A stretch of 64,000 bases of DNA from Leguminivora glycinivorella (lineage: Eukaryota > Arthropoda > Insecta > Lepidoptera > Tortricidae). Positions 1 through 13,500 of the stretch are shown here, piece by piece. Both the position numbers and the translations under genes were made by a program. Every line of letters begins with the position of its first letter. Positions within the stretch are counted from its first letter, which is position 1. The notes under the pieces are model-generated. The model did no database searches and was not told where the DNA came from. It saw only the letters and a program-made list of their open reading frames with translations. The stretch is taken from positions 25,463,848 to 25,527,847 of the forward strand of contig NC_062979.1 of NCBI RefSeq assembly GCF_023078275.1, read 5' to 3'.

Positions 1-1248
1 TAAACATCAAATTACAGCACCAACTAGCGAATTCTAATCCAACTAGAATGATCCAAAGCTAACATTCAATGATGTTTTTCTTAAAGTGGGCAATCACTGT
101 CAGTGGGCAATCACACCCTGGTTTACCCTACCTACAAAACACGCCGATTCCTACCGCTGTGGAGCTACAATCTAAAATATTGCCACTGTCGTTGTTGACA
201 GGTTTTTACCTGGTCTCTCATAGTTAGGTACATATCATTTCATTACCATATTAACTATTGAATTATAGTATTATATCTAATACCTATGTATATGAGTTAC
301 TGCTGTATCACATAATATATGGTTCTTGATGGCAATAAGTGTAAACCTATACTAAACTTAATGATGTATACAACGTTGTAGTGACACTAGGGGCCTTGTA
401 ACACTGACACTTCCACACTAAACACGATTTAGTTCAACTCTTCAATTCCAGATTCCAGCAACCACCTACTCAACGTCATTGCACGCAAATGTACAGGAAA
501 AATTTAGTTATTTGTGGTTTATTTTTTTCGCAGAAAATTGCCAAGGGTTTGGTGTGTAATTTTTGACTGTAACTGAAAAGTCTTTTTGGTTGGCATTCTT
601 ACTACTTATTGGAAGAATAAGTTAGCTCTATGGATCACACAGGAATGAGGACAAGATGGATAAACAACCAGATACGGATGTTGACAAACCAGAATGACGA
701 GGCGGCCGGAGCCTGCATGAGCCGAGCCTACTCGAGAAACATTTCAAACACTGTGTATAAACCGTTAAAACCTTGATAAGTACTACCTAGTTACCTTAGT
801 AGTTTAAATCATTATTATGCTAAATATTAACCGGAATACCCTGCCTGTCCTATACGTACCTACCTACCTACACTACAATAGCTCATACTTTTATAAATTA
901 CCTAGGTATATATTATAATTACTTACTTAGTAAATTGAATGAACATAATTTTTGTAAGTTAGGTACTATACAAAAACAGAAAACACTTGTTGGCACGACA
1001 ATATTTGTCATGAACACCTTTTCACCACCACTCGTATTTTGAGCAAGAAATCCTTATCGACGAAGTCAAGGACATACATTATTCTAAACGAGTAGGACGG
1101 TGGTTATTCTCTCACGTGCATGATTTTTTTATGTCGAAAGCTTATCGACTCGGCAAGATACATTAGCTAGCTCGACTAGGCTAATCTTTAGATTCAGTTA
1201 GACCTCTCGTTATCCCCGGGAGAAGCGGCGAGCGGCCGCGCGCCGCCG
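1..1248. other. 3' flank of the MFSD8-like gene, no gene seen
   Basis: AT-rich sequence with no convincing exon on either strand. On the minus strand it lies downstream of the MFSD8-like stop codon, so part should be that gene's 3' UTR. A minus-strand AATAAA-type signal is present near 518-523 but cannot be tied to the gene by sequence alone. Confidence 0.4.
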
Positions 1249-1515
1249 TCACGACTGTCCCGAGTCCGGCTCGGGGGTCTTGTGGCTGTGGCCGTTGAGC
1301 GGGCGCAGCGCGAGGGCGGCGGCGGCGGCGGGCGCGCGGGGGGGCTGCAGGCGCGGGTAGAGCGCGCGCAGGGCGGCGAGCGTGGCGAGCGTGAGCGCCG
1401 CCGTCACGCCGAACGCCGCGTCGGGCCCGCGCCGCGCGTACAGCAGCGCCACGCACGCCGGGCCCAGCGCGCGCGCCACGCATCCCGCGCCCGTCAGCAC
1501 GCCCTGCCACAGCCC
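1249..1515 (-). CDS. Mfsd8: MFSD8-like exon 7 (C-terminus)
   Basis: Acceptor ttccccag|GGGCTG. Begins GLWQGVLTGAGCVARALGP (human GVYMGWLTASGSGARILGP), then a last helix and a polar tail ending PDSGQS-stop. Confidence 0.92.
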   Translation of the reverse strand, partial: GLWQGVLTGAGCVARALGPACVALLYARRGPDAAFGVTAALTLATLAALRALYPRLQPPRAPAAAAALALRPLNGHSHKTPEPDSGQS

Positions 1516-4500
1516 CTGGGGAACGCACCGAACATTAGCCACGAAGCCCGCGACCCGCCTGATACGCACTGATTTCTCAAAATGTGTCGAAGCGATCGAG
1601 GGGTTTGTATTTACTTCCCAAACGCCGCTATCGGTAAAGAAAATTGGGAAGTTCTAGCTCTAAAATCCACTCCCCCCTCCCCCACCGTCGCTCGACGACG
1701 GCGGTGACCGTGGCTGTCGATTTAAAACTTGAACACTACCTTTATAATGGTATAGTTCGTATCGTTAAATGTAGAATCACCTGCGGCCTCGGGCCCAGCA
1801 CCTTGGAGAAGATGGTCTGTATGAGCGTGACGCCGAGCGGGTAGCCGACGGAGACGGCGGTGTAGCCGAGCAGGAACTGCGGCACGGTGAGCGCGCGCGA
1901 GGCGGCGCACCAGGGCTGGCGCGCCGCCGGGCAGCCGCCGCCCGCCTCCGTGCTGTTGGCGGGCGCCAGCGGCGGCGCGCCCGGGCCCCACGGGATGCAC
2001 AGCACCGACGCCAGCCCCACCAGCAGGAACCCGCCCCAGAGGAGTATAGCGCTGAAGTTGTAAACACTAAAATGTCTTTATTTGTGAAAACATATAAGGT
2101 ACAAGTTTAGGTGGTAACGGTTTTACCACGACTGCTGATATTCTTGATTGCATGTCTTCATACTTTTGGAAACTACCAAGCCTTCTATTTTGTACAGCGC
2201 AGCGCTACATAAACTGTCAATGGTTCAAGACGTATCAGCAAAGACGCTGTTTTCTTATAGTTATTAGTAGATAAGGTGACCTAGTTTTGATTATATTAAC
2301 TGCATTAGATAACAACTGTCAAGTTGATGCGGTGTACACCGATTTTGCTAAGGCTTTTGACAAGGTATGCCATGAGCGGTTACTTCTCAAGCTTTGGCGC
2401 TTTGGCATACACGGAGATCTTTACCGTTGGATAAATTCTTATGTAGAAAACCAATCACAGGCTGTAGCTATAAAGGGGCATATATCTGATTATAGGTCTA
2501 TAAGCTCAGGAGTACCTCAGGGTTCCCATTTAGGGCCCTTATTATTTGTCCTTTATATCAATGATATCACGGAATGTGTCAAGAATTCAAATATGCTATT
2601 ATATGCCGATGACACGAAGATTTTCAGAATCATAAGAGATCGGAGCGATTGCAATATACTTCAAAATGACTTGTATAACTTCCAGGCTTTCTGTAGTGCG
2701 AACAAACTTTTTTTAAACCCAGAAAAATGCTTTGTCATAACTTTTAGTAGAAAACGTACAACCATTAACTTCAAGTATCAACTTTGTGATAGAGAACTTA
2801 CCCGGGTAAACAAGATTCGTGACCTAGGCGTAATCATGGACTCAAATCTTACATTTGTGCCTCATATTGATAATATACTAAGTAAATCCTTTAATAAGCA
2901 ATTGGGATTCATATTGCGTGTAGGTAAAAATTTTAGAAGACCTTCTACGTATAAAATATTATTTAATAGTTATGTTCGTAGTCGGTTAGAATTTGCAAGT
3001 GCCGTCTGGAACCCGCTATTTAAAATACATAGTGATAGAATAGAGAAAGTCCAAAAAAAGTTTGTGAAAGCGCTTGATTATCGTACTGGGAATAAAGATT
3101 ATACAAATTCTATGAAAAAATATAATATCTCACCTTTGAGCCTACGTCGCGAACGCATTGATGTTATGATCCTGTATAAAATCATTAATAACTTCTTCGA
3201 TACCCCTGACTTATTAAAATCCCTTTTATTCAGAGTGCCACGTCGTTGTGAGAGGGCTTGTAGAAAAAAGAACCTCTTTCATATTCCTCGAAGTCGAACT
3301 TCGTACGCGAGAAACGGTTTCATCAAAAGAGCTTGCAGAGTATATAATGATAAATTTCAAAGTGTAGACATATTTAAAGAAACATGTAGTAGCTTCAAAC
3401 TGCAGACCTTGAAGTGTATTAATGAACTTCATTCAGAGCAGAGAGTTAAAATTTATAAAACTTAACTAAAATTTGTTAGAATATTTAAGAATATTTGTTT
3501 ATGTGTAATGAAAATATAAGTAGTTTTTTTATTTTTGTAAGGTTAGAAAATAGTTTTCGACTTTTGTATTTTGTTAAAATTTGTTGGTTTGATATTCTAA
3601 TTGAGGAAACTGTAAGTCTGTAATGTAATTATTCAACTGTGCTAATGTATTATATAAGTGACTGTTTGTTTCTAAATAAATAAATAAAAAAATAAAAAAA
3701 TATTACTTAGTTCCCACCTGCTGAACCGTAGCCAGCGGAGCCCCAGCCAGTGTAGTGGGTAAACATAGTGTAGAATACGCACCGCTCCTCGAAGAGCCTG
3801 GTGAGCGGCGTGATGAGCGCGAAGGTGGCGCAGGCGAGCACGGCGCCGGCGGACATGAGCGCGCCCATGTACTGCAGCGCCTGCGCCTTGCTCCACGCGA
3901 ACTGGTCCATGGTGAGCGGCGTGGCCAGCGTCTCCAGCAGCACGAAGCTGAAGTTCAGCACGAAGAACGCCAGCACCAGCGTCCAGCTGCTCACGCGGTC
4001 CGGCCGCAGCGCCGCCAGCGCCTCCGCCTCTGCAAACGACAACAACTCGTTTCAACAAACATTCGTTACTAACTGGTTAGCCAGTTTAGCCACACTGAAC
4101 CTACGTGCAAGCTCGTATGAGTTATGAAGCAAATATTCAAAGTTTTCGTCTAGCCTGAAATCTTACACAACATGCCTTTCCTAGGATCTAGTACAAATAA
4201 ACAGCAGCTCCACCGTTCTGAACACCACAGGGCGCATTGGGGGCTATACATATCTTGTAGATATATGTAATCTATCTATGCCGCCTTTTCCTTATAGCCT
4301 TTAGCCGCTATTTTCTCTTTTTGAAGCTACAAGACAACAACAGCATTTTTGGGCTAACGCCATTTAATCATGTAGGTACCCACCGGAGCCCTTGCCATGA
4401 GCCAACATGGCTTCCCTCGCCGCTATCTTCCTCTCCTTGAAAGTGCAGGGCAGCAGCAGCGCCAGGTTGATCGCGCCGAGCGCGGCGTTGAGCCAGGCGG

Positions 4501-7500
4501 GCGCCGTGTACATGTCGAGGCGCGGGCGCAGGTCCGGCGCGCCCCCCTCCCCCCACGCCGCCGCCGCGTACGGCGCCCCCGCGCCCAGCGGCGCCGCCGC
4601 CGCCTGCAGCGCCGGCCCCACCACGAACCCCAGCACCTGTAACACGCAACCATCACGCCAATGTGGAAAACCATCAAGCTCATTGCTTGACATAACCTAC
4701 AAAAAAATCTGCCTTGAATAGGAGAAATGCTGCGCAAAGAGTAAGTAACGTGAAATTTCCAGGCCCAGGTCTATGGTTGTCTTTAAGAGTCGCCTTCAAA
4801 CTTCATACCTCTGTACGGCAAGTCAGGTATTTCAAATAAAAAAAGTATTTATTGTACACACAAAATAACTTAAACAGAAATTGAGTTTCTGGTCTTACAA
4901 CTAATTAAGTGACAGTTATGTAGATACGTTTAGGCATTATCATTAGGTTTTGCTGGTTCCTATACTAGGCAAAGCCTGTCTGATTGACTGTCTCACCTGA
5001 GCGAGCGACACTGCAGCGACGGCACGAGTCCTCTCCGCCACGGTGGTCGCCGCCGACAGGTAGGCGCGCGCCACCGCCACGCTCGCTGCAACACAGAGGG
5101 AACCATGCACTGGAGTGTCAACTAAAAAAATAAAACCGCCTTCAAAAATAAGCGCGTTACAAAACACGGAGAAACTAAAAAGCAAAAAATAATAAACCTT
5201 TGAATTCAGATTTCTTATCGTATTGCAATAATCTAAACATCCAAATTATAAACAAATCAATTATTTTTGCAGTCGGTACCAGACCTGTTCGTCGCCTTGC
5301 TATTGCCTGTTTGCCCCACCCAACCATACGCAGGCTGGCACCGACTCCAAAAATAATTGATTTGTTTATAATTTGGATGTTTAGATTATTGCAATACGAT
5401 AAGAAATCTGAATTCAAAGGTTTATTATTTTTTGCTTTTTAGTTTCTCCGTGTTTTGTAACGCGCTTATTTTTGAAGGCGGTTTTATTTTTTGTTAAAAA
5501 GTTTATTTATTTGTTGATTTTTAGTGGTTCCTATTGATATTATATGTATCAGTCCGAATACATGTACACTAGTGAAAGAATTATCCTTTAACTCCTAACC
5601 ATTGAGGAGTTGACCTTCCATCATCAGCTCAGCCACATAAAATTATTACCATCAGGCGTAAATACTGGTTTACCTTTGAAAAATACACTGAAGACATTAC
5701 ATGTGCCTATAACATTTGAAGAGTTCCCTCGATTTCTCCAGGATCCCATCATCAGACCCTGACTTGGTGCCAATGGGACCATCTCGGGGTTATACCCGTT
5801 CGATCAAAAAAAAAATTTTGAAAATCGGTCCACAATTCTCGGAGATATCGAGGAACATACATACAAAAAAAAAAAAAAAAAAACATTCAGTCGAATTGAG
5901 AACCTCCTCCTTTTTTGAAGTCGGTTAAAAAAAGGTCTACATACTCGTAATAAATACCTAGTCGATTAGTAACCAGCAATAACTACAAGTGTAAGTACAT
6001 ACCTACAGAAAATGTATAGGTTCTCACATTCTAAAAATTTTAAGGTAAAGGCAAAAAAAAAGCGTGTTACAAAACACGGAGAAACTAAAAAGCCAAAAAT
6101 AATAAACCTTCGAATTCAGATTTCTTATCGGATTGCAATAATCTAAACATCCAAATTATAAACAAATCAATTATTTTTGTAGTCGGTACCAGACCTGTTC
6201 GTCGCCTTGCTATTTCTTTCCTGTTTGCCCCACCCAACCATACGCAGGCTCGCCCCGACTCCAAAAATAATTGATTTGTTTATAATTTGGATGTTTAGAT
6301 TATTGCAATCCGATAAGAAATCTGAATTCGAAGGTTTATTATTTTTGGCTTTTTAGTTTCTTCGTGTTTTGTAACACGCTTTTTTTGAAGGCGGTTTTAT
6401 TTTTTGTTAAAAAGTTAATTTGTTGATTTTTAGTGGTTCCTATTGATATTATATGTATCAGTCCGAATATATGTACAGTAGTGAAAGAATTATCCTTTAA
6501 CTCCTAACCATTGAGGAGTTGACCTTCCATCATCAGCTCAGCCACATAAAATTATTACCATCAGACGCAAATACTGGTGTACATTTGAAAAATACACAAA
6601 AAACATTACATGTGCCTATAACATTTGAAGAGTTCCCTCGATTTCTCCAAGATCCCATCATCAGACCCCGACTTGGTGCCAATGGGAACATCTCGGGGTT
6701 ATACCCGTTCGACCAAAAAAAAATTTTTGAAAATCGGTCCACGATTCTCGGAGATATCGAGTAACATACATACAAAAAAAAAAAAAACATTCAGTCGACT
6801 TGAGAACCTCCTCCTTTTTTGAAGTCGGTTAAAAAAATAAACTCATTCTGATTATCACAAAGCCTAGGATTGTGCATAAACAAACGTTTTAAATAAATAA
6901 ATAAATAAAAATAAAATAAAATAAAATATCTTTATTTCAGACCAAAGTCCATACAGTGAGCAAAATACATTTTTTAAAAAACTTATTCTAATTCTAATTA
7001 AGGTGCCTTGGTGACAGCCACATACACTCAGTTATATGTGTAGGTGGCCACCACCGAGTGCATTCTAGTCCAGTGTATGAGGAGCTGACTATCCCAGCGA
7101 TCAGCTAAGACGGCCAGAAGGCTGTTCCGGCTGCCACGCAGGCGGCACAAAGATGCCGCGCACCGCGCGCGCAGCATGGCCTGGAAACCATCTACGCGCG
7201 CATGCGCGAACATTCCCGATGCACTACACCAGCGCGGCAGCCGCAACAGCGCCCTGAACGCATTGTTATACTGGACGCGGAGGTCACCCAGCGCCCTCTG
7301 CGTACAGCTGGCCCATAGTGCACATGTGTATAGTGATGTGCAAAAAGCTTTAAACAAAGTTATCTTGACAGGCACTGTGCATCGCCCGAACCTATGTGCC
7401 AGCATGTTCGCCCTGGTCGCCAGCGCCCTCCGCTCCCTCTTTATATCCTCATCGTCACACATATCATCACATAATACATGGCCAAGGTACTTAAATACAT

Positions 7501-10500
7501 ACACTCTTTTTAATGGCACTCCATTAAGCAACACTGGAGGAACCTCTTCAGGACACTTATTACCAGATTTAAAAATCATTAATTCACTTTTAATGCAATT
7601 ATATTTAAGACCATGACTGTTAGCATATTGCTCACAGACTAGTAACAGTTTCCTAAGCCCGCCTACCGAGGGGCTCAGCAGCACCATGTCGTCTGCGTAA
7701 CTAATGTTATTGAAACTTGTGTCCTGTATGCGACAGCCGACATGCATGCTACTGAGCTCCTCGATAAGTGCATTTATATACAAGTTAAACAATTTAGGGA
7801 AGTCAAGCCCCCTGTCTAACCCCACATTCAAGGCCATACTCATCAGACATTGCATCACCCCATTTAACAACATTAGTTTGACTAGTATACCAATGCCTAA
7901 AAACATAGATTATTTCTCTAGGTACATTTGCCTCAAAAAGCTTTTTCCACAGAAGCTCATAATTAACTAGATCAAAAGCTTTTGATAAATCAAGATAGCA
8001 TGCAAAGACAGGTGTATTTTTATTAGTATAATACTTAACAGTCTCCTTCATGCATATGATAGCACTTTCGGTGGACAGGCCGGGCCTAAACCCGAACTGT
8101 GCATCATGAAGTTGCAAATACTTATCAAGCTCAGCATTAAGTAAACTGTCAAATATTTTAGACACAACAGTAGCTAGTGAGATAGGTCTGTAGTTATTTA
8201 TACAAGATACATCTCCCGTTCTATTTTTAACGATAGGTACAACAATTGTTTTAGTCATCTCACTTGGCATAAAGGAGTGACTCATACAAAAGGAAAAAAG
8301 CATAGCCAAAACCCTAGGCAGATGAGCACCTGCATACTGGAGATGCTCGATGCTCAAGCCGTCATGCCCGGGAGACTTACCCCTCTTCATGCTATTAATA
8401 ATCTGAGAAATTCTCGTAGCAGAAAATTTGGTAACATTCACCCCGGCCATGGCTGCCCCAGCATCAGGCACCGCAGCACTGCAGTTCAATGGTGACTTCA
8501 CAGAAAAATGTTCCTTAAACTTATTCGCTATCACCTTCGGCTCAGTACTGTTTTCGATACTCACAGGAAGTCCAGGTCTTATGTTAAGTTTATTAGTTTG
8601 TTTCCAAAATGCACGGAAGTCTTTATCGGAATGACATGAAGCAAGCCTATCAAGTTTTATCTGTTCTTGGTTTAACTTACACCACTTTAGTTTGGCCTTG
8701 AACCTGCGTCGACTACTACACATTTCTTCATACACTGGACCCGCTGAGGGCTCATTACAAAGTTGCCACATCTGAAATTTACTCCTAGACTCCCTGTGGG
8801 CATCAGCCACATATTTATTCCAACCCATGATCTGCCTACCTCTATGCCTTCTACACGGTTTACTTTTAGAAGTTATAGAAGCTAAACTTAGAGCACTAAT
8901 AATATCACAGTACAATTTGGTAATTATATTTCTATGTTCCAAGTTATGACACATACCATCGCAGCATTGGGACAGAGACTGGGGAAAGTCAATATTCTTT
9001 AGTAACAAGTTACATTTATTTTTATACAGCTCAATTTCCTCTATATCTCTCTCTCCCCACAGAACACTATTTTTACTTTGATTATAGATAAATTGTTTTG
9101 GCTGTACGGAGCCCAAATTACACTTCACTATGAGTGGAAAATGGTCTGACCAGTAAACATCATACTTAATATATACATCAATAATGGTAGGCCAAGCTGC
9201 ACTTGTAACAATACAATGATCAAGCCACCTCTTACACCCGTGAGATTCACTAATGTAAGTATAACAACTGGAATACATGCCAAGTTTATCAAAATCAGCA
9301 CAGATCCACGATTGGTCCGAGCAATAATTAAGAAGTTCATTACAAAAAGGCTCGTTGGGATGCGAGTTAAAATCACCCAGAATAAAGACACTTTCAGCAT
9401 CACAGTCACTAATTACAGCATTAATTGTACCTAGACACTGCGTAAATTCAGTCAGGTTGTCTGCACAGTCCGTGGGCATATACACACTGAAAACCAGGAC
9501 TTCTCTATCTCGCAACGCTAGTCTAACACCACACACACGACAGTTGTTACACTCAAGCACTTTAACAGAAGGAAACACACTCTTCCTCCATAATATAGCC
9601 GTACCTCCATGTGGCCTACCACGTAGAATCCCTGCCGCAGAGTCAATGGCCGAGGTGCCGGTAAAAGCAAATTCGTCACTGATAGTATCCAAGTATGCTA
9701 GGTCATCACTGTACAGCCAAGTTTCCTGAAGAGCGACTATGTCCACTTGTTTACACAGCTCTCTAATAGATTCAAGTGACCGCTTAACATTTTTACAGTT
9801 AAAGCTGGCCAAGTTACAAATGTAGTCGTTCACAATATTATTGTTTAATGGAGTACTATGTAACTTTGTACGACTAAAACCGGTCCCGACATTCGCAACG
9901 CTTAATAAAAGTTATTAACGAATGGTAAGTTAACGTTAACGATTAGCATTTATTATACGACCTACTTGTCTTGTGACTTACGTAATGTTTACTCGATAAA
10001 CGAAACTTTCTAACCCATAACGTATTCCTGACGACTATACTTACGTTTAAATATATTAGTCTTCTTCTTGCTTAGGTAACTCTAAGTTAGTTAAATAAAA
10101 CATGCTGTTCATTCATGATGTACATAACTGTACCAGTTGAGTGGCATCAAACACCAATAACATGCGCTTACATAGCAAGACATCTACAAATGAACTGTGA
10201 CACTGGATTACAATTGGAGGCGCATATACCGGAGCATGCCGCAGCGCAAGCATGGCGGAGGTGGTGCGGGCGTATAGTGCCTGGCTGAGTCTACTTCACT
10301 TTAGCCGAGCGTACGGCGTAGTTATAGCGCCTGGCTGACACACTCACCAGAGCTGACGCCGACCAGCAGACGGGCCGCCAGCATGGCGGCGGCGGCGCGG
10401 GGCCGCGCGGCATGCAGCTGCGCGTACAGCGCCTGGCTGAGCACGAAGAGCGCGAGCGCGGCGGCGAGCGGCGCGCGCACGCCGCGCGCGTTGGCCCACA

Positions 10501-13500
10501 GCCCCAGCAGCGGCGACGCCAGCAGCTGCCCGAGCGGCGCCGCGCCCACCGCCAGCCCCAGCACCTCCTTCGACGCGCCCGGCTCCAGCTGGAAACGAAA
10601 AACCACTTCAGCTACGTTCTTTGCAAATACTCTGAGAGAGCATAGATTTGACATTTTACGCATCTTTGTTCTGAGTTTTCTGACGACCTACTTGCGGTGG
10701 AATGCTATTCCTGACAATACAATGTAAGTAAGCATCACTATAATGGACGTCATACATCAATAATAGTAGTCAGACGTCAGACGATAGCTCTGTTGGTTGA
10801 ACTCCAACATTTCCAACAGGGTTGTCTCGTCTAGGGTTGCAAATAGAAAAAAAAACCAAATGTGTTTTTTTCAGAATTGTGAAAAAGAACATGAAAAAAA
10901 CCGAGGACCATGGTTTTTTTTTCAGATGAACAAATAATTCGACAAAATAACGGTTTTTCGTGAATTGTAACGTGTTTTAATTCGATTAACATTCAGTATA
11001 CAAACGTTTATTGGGGAATCCCCGATTCGGCGTGCAGCGTGGAGAGGTGGTGGTGTTGCCAACAGAAAATAGTGATAACTACCAACTACAGATTTCGTAA
11101 ATGTTACTTTTATAAGACCAGAAATTAAAGTTATTTGATTAAATTCGTTTAATAGTTAACATTAAGTCTAAAAAACCATTAGAAAAAAAACATACTCCAA
11201 AAAAAAAACTGTTTTTTTTCACGGTTTTTTTTTTCATGTTTTTTTTTCAAGCCAGAAAAAAAACCGTTTTTTTTGCAACCCTAGTCTCGTCAACTATCGC
11301 GTGACTCATGGCAGTCATGGCAATAATGCTCTATCAATACTGTGACGAGAGACGAGAGCTATTGTGTTGCAGGACTTACTGACTTGTTTTATACTATGTA
11401 TATTATGCATCATCATTATTAGAACCACATGTTGATGTTCTTGTGTTAGCCTGAAGACTATAATTTGTGTATCTTGCTGGAAGTCAACTCTGTTCCGCTT
11501 GATAAGTTTCTGATTTCTCTTATCTTGTTCACCTTGGAAGAGGCCCACTAGGCCTCCCACAACTTTCTGCTCAACGGCCCGCCGGCGCCGCTGCCGCCCC
11601 CTGGCGCTGACGCACGACAACCGGTCACTCGCACGTCACTCCCTTGTTTCTATTGTTCGAGCTCGTGTCGTGTGTCGTGTCTCCGCGGCGCGGGGTGAAG
11701 GGTGGGTCAAGGGCGTGTGTTTTATGTTTTTAAAATAGGTAAATGTTTCCAAAAACTGGCTAAACCGTTATACAATAAACAATTAGTTAATTGTTATTTT
11801 TAGGTATAACTAATACTTACTAAACATGAGGCTAATATATGTAGAAGGCGATTCGGAGACTGTGTTTAGCAACTGTTTTCTTCTCATCAGACTGTTAAAT
11901 TGTTGATTAAGGTCAGTGTCGGAAAGACCGTTTACTGAATATTGGTCTTCGATAGATATCCCTATTACCGTTAGTCTCTTTTCTCTGCTATTACGAAACG
12001 AACACTAATAGTTAACAATGAACTTTTCCCCTCACTAGCTCGGAAACACGTGTTTTGTCCTTTAATACCAGCGGGTAAAAACGCATTTTATCCACTAGTG
12101 GGTAAAGTAATTTGACCTTGAATAAAGTCAAATTAACTACTTTAAACTTGATAAAAGTAGGTGAATCTAGTAATAAAGATGATTTACCACCTGTAGAACT
12201 ATTGGAAGCAGTGATAAACGCATTTTTTGCGTTGTAGTTTCCTCGCTATAGTGAGGGGAAAAGTTTTGTGTTACACTCGGGTGCAAATGTATTTTACTTC
12301 TCGTGTGTTAAAAAACTCGCAAGTTCAGGATTCTATTCTCGAACCACTCGCTTTGCTCGTGGTTCAACTATAGAATCCTTTCTTCTTCTTCTTCTTATAG
12401 TGCCATATCCTATCGGATGTCGGCGATCATCATGCGAAAGTTTTCTCTACTCTTTGCCGTTCTAGACAGAGTGGCGGTGTCTTTAATGCCGGTCCAATCC
12501 CTAATATTTGTACTCCATGCTGTCCTTGGTCTTCCTCTCCCTCTTTTTCCTTCTATTTTTCCCTCTAATATGTTTTTCAATATGTTATATTTGTTATTTC
12601 TGTGTATGTGGCCGAAGTAAGCAGTTTTCCTTCTTTTTATTGTTAGTACTACTTCCATTTCCTTTTCCATTCTAACTAGAACCTCCTTGTTTGTTACTTT
12701 ATCTACCCAAGATATTTTCAACATTCTCCTATAGAGCCACATCTCAAAGGCATTTAATTTTTTGATTGTGGATTTATTTAAAGTCCATGCTTCCGACCCA
12801 TACATTAGGATCGACAGCACATAACATTTAACTACTCTCCATCTCAGTTTCATTCTTATGTCCCTATTTATGTATAGTTTGTTCATCTTCATAAAGGCAC
12901 TTCTGGCTATCTCTATTCTTGTACGTATCTCCATTTCTGGGTTCCATCTCTCGTTCAGCCAGTATCCTAGATATTTGTACTTGTTTACCCTCTCCACTGC
13001 CTTTCCATTTATACTTAAAGGTTCACTATCTGTATGTTTTTTGCTTATTATCATATATTTTGTTTTAGATATGTTTATTTTTAGACCATACTTTTCAAAT
13101 TTTGAGTTCAATAGATTAAGTAAAATATTCAGTTCCTTCATGTTATTAGCGAGAATTGCTGTATCATCCGCGTATCTTAAATTATTTATTATCAAACCGT
13201 TACTTTTAATTCCTATGTCTACGTTTTCAAATGCTTCTTGAAATATGAATTCCGAGTACAGATTAAAAAGAGATGGAGACAGTATACACCCTTGCCTTAC
13301 ACCTTTAAGTATTTTTAATTCCGTGGGGTTCTCTTGACCTACTTTAATATGGGCCGTCTGGTTCCAGTACAAATTCTGCAACAGTCTCTTGTCCTTATCA
13401 TCAATGTCTGTGCGTTGTAAAAGTAGTAGCAGTTCGCCGTGCTTAACATTGTCGAACGCTTTTTCAAAATCAATGAAACAGACGTAGACATTTTTCTCGT

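Noticed and set aside
1282..2067. Several Arg/Ala-rich open frames overlapping MFSD8 exons 6-7
   Set aside because: Shadow frames caused by the high GC content of the true exons; no splice or family support.
3707..3782. Extension of MFSD8 exon 5 to a GT at 3717
   Set aside because: The extra residues do not resemble the family, and the earlier donor at 3782 restores the conserved ER-AILL junction with matching phase.
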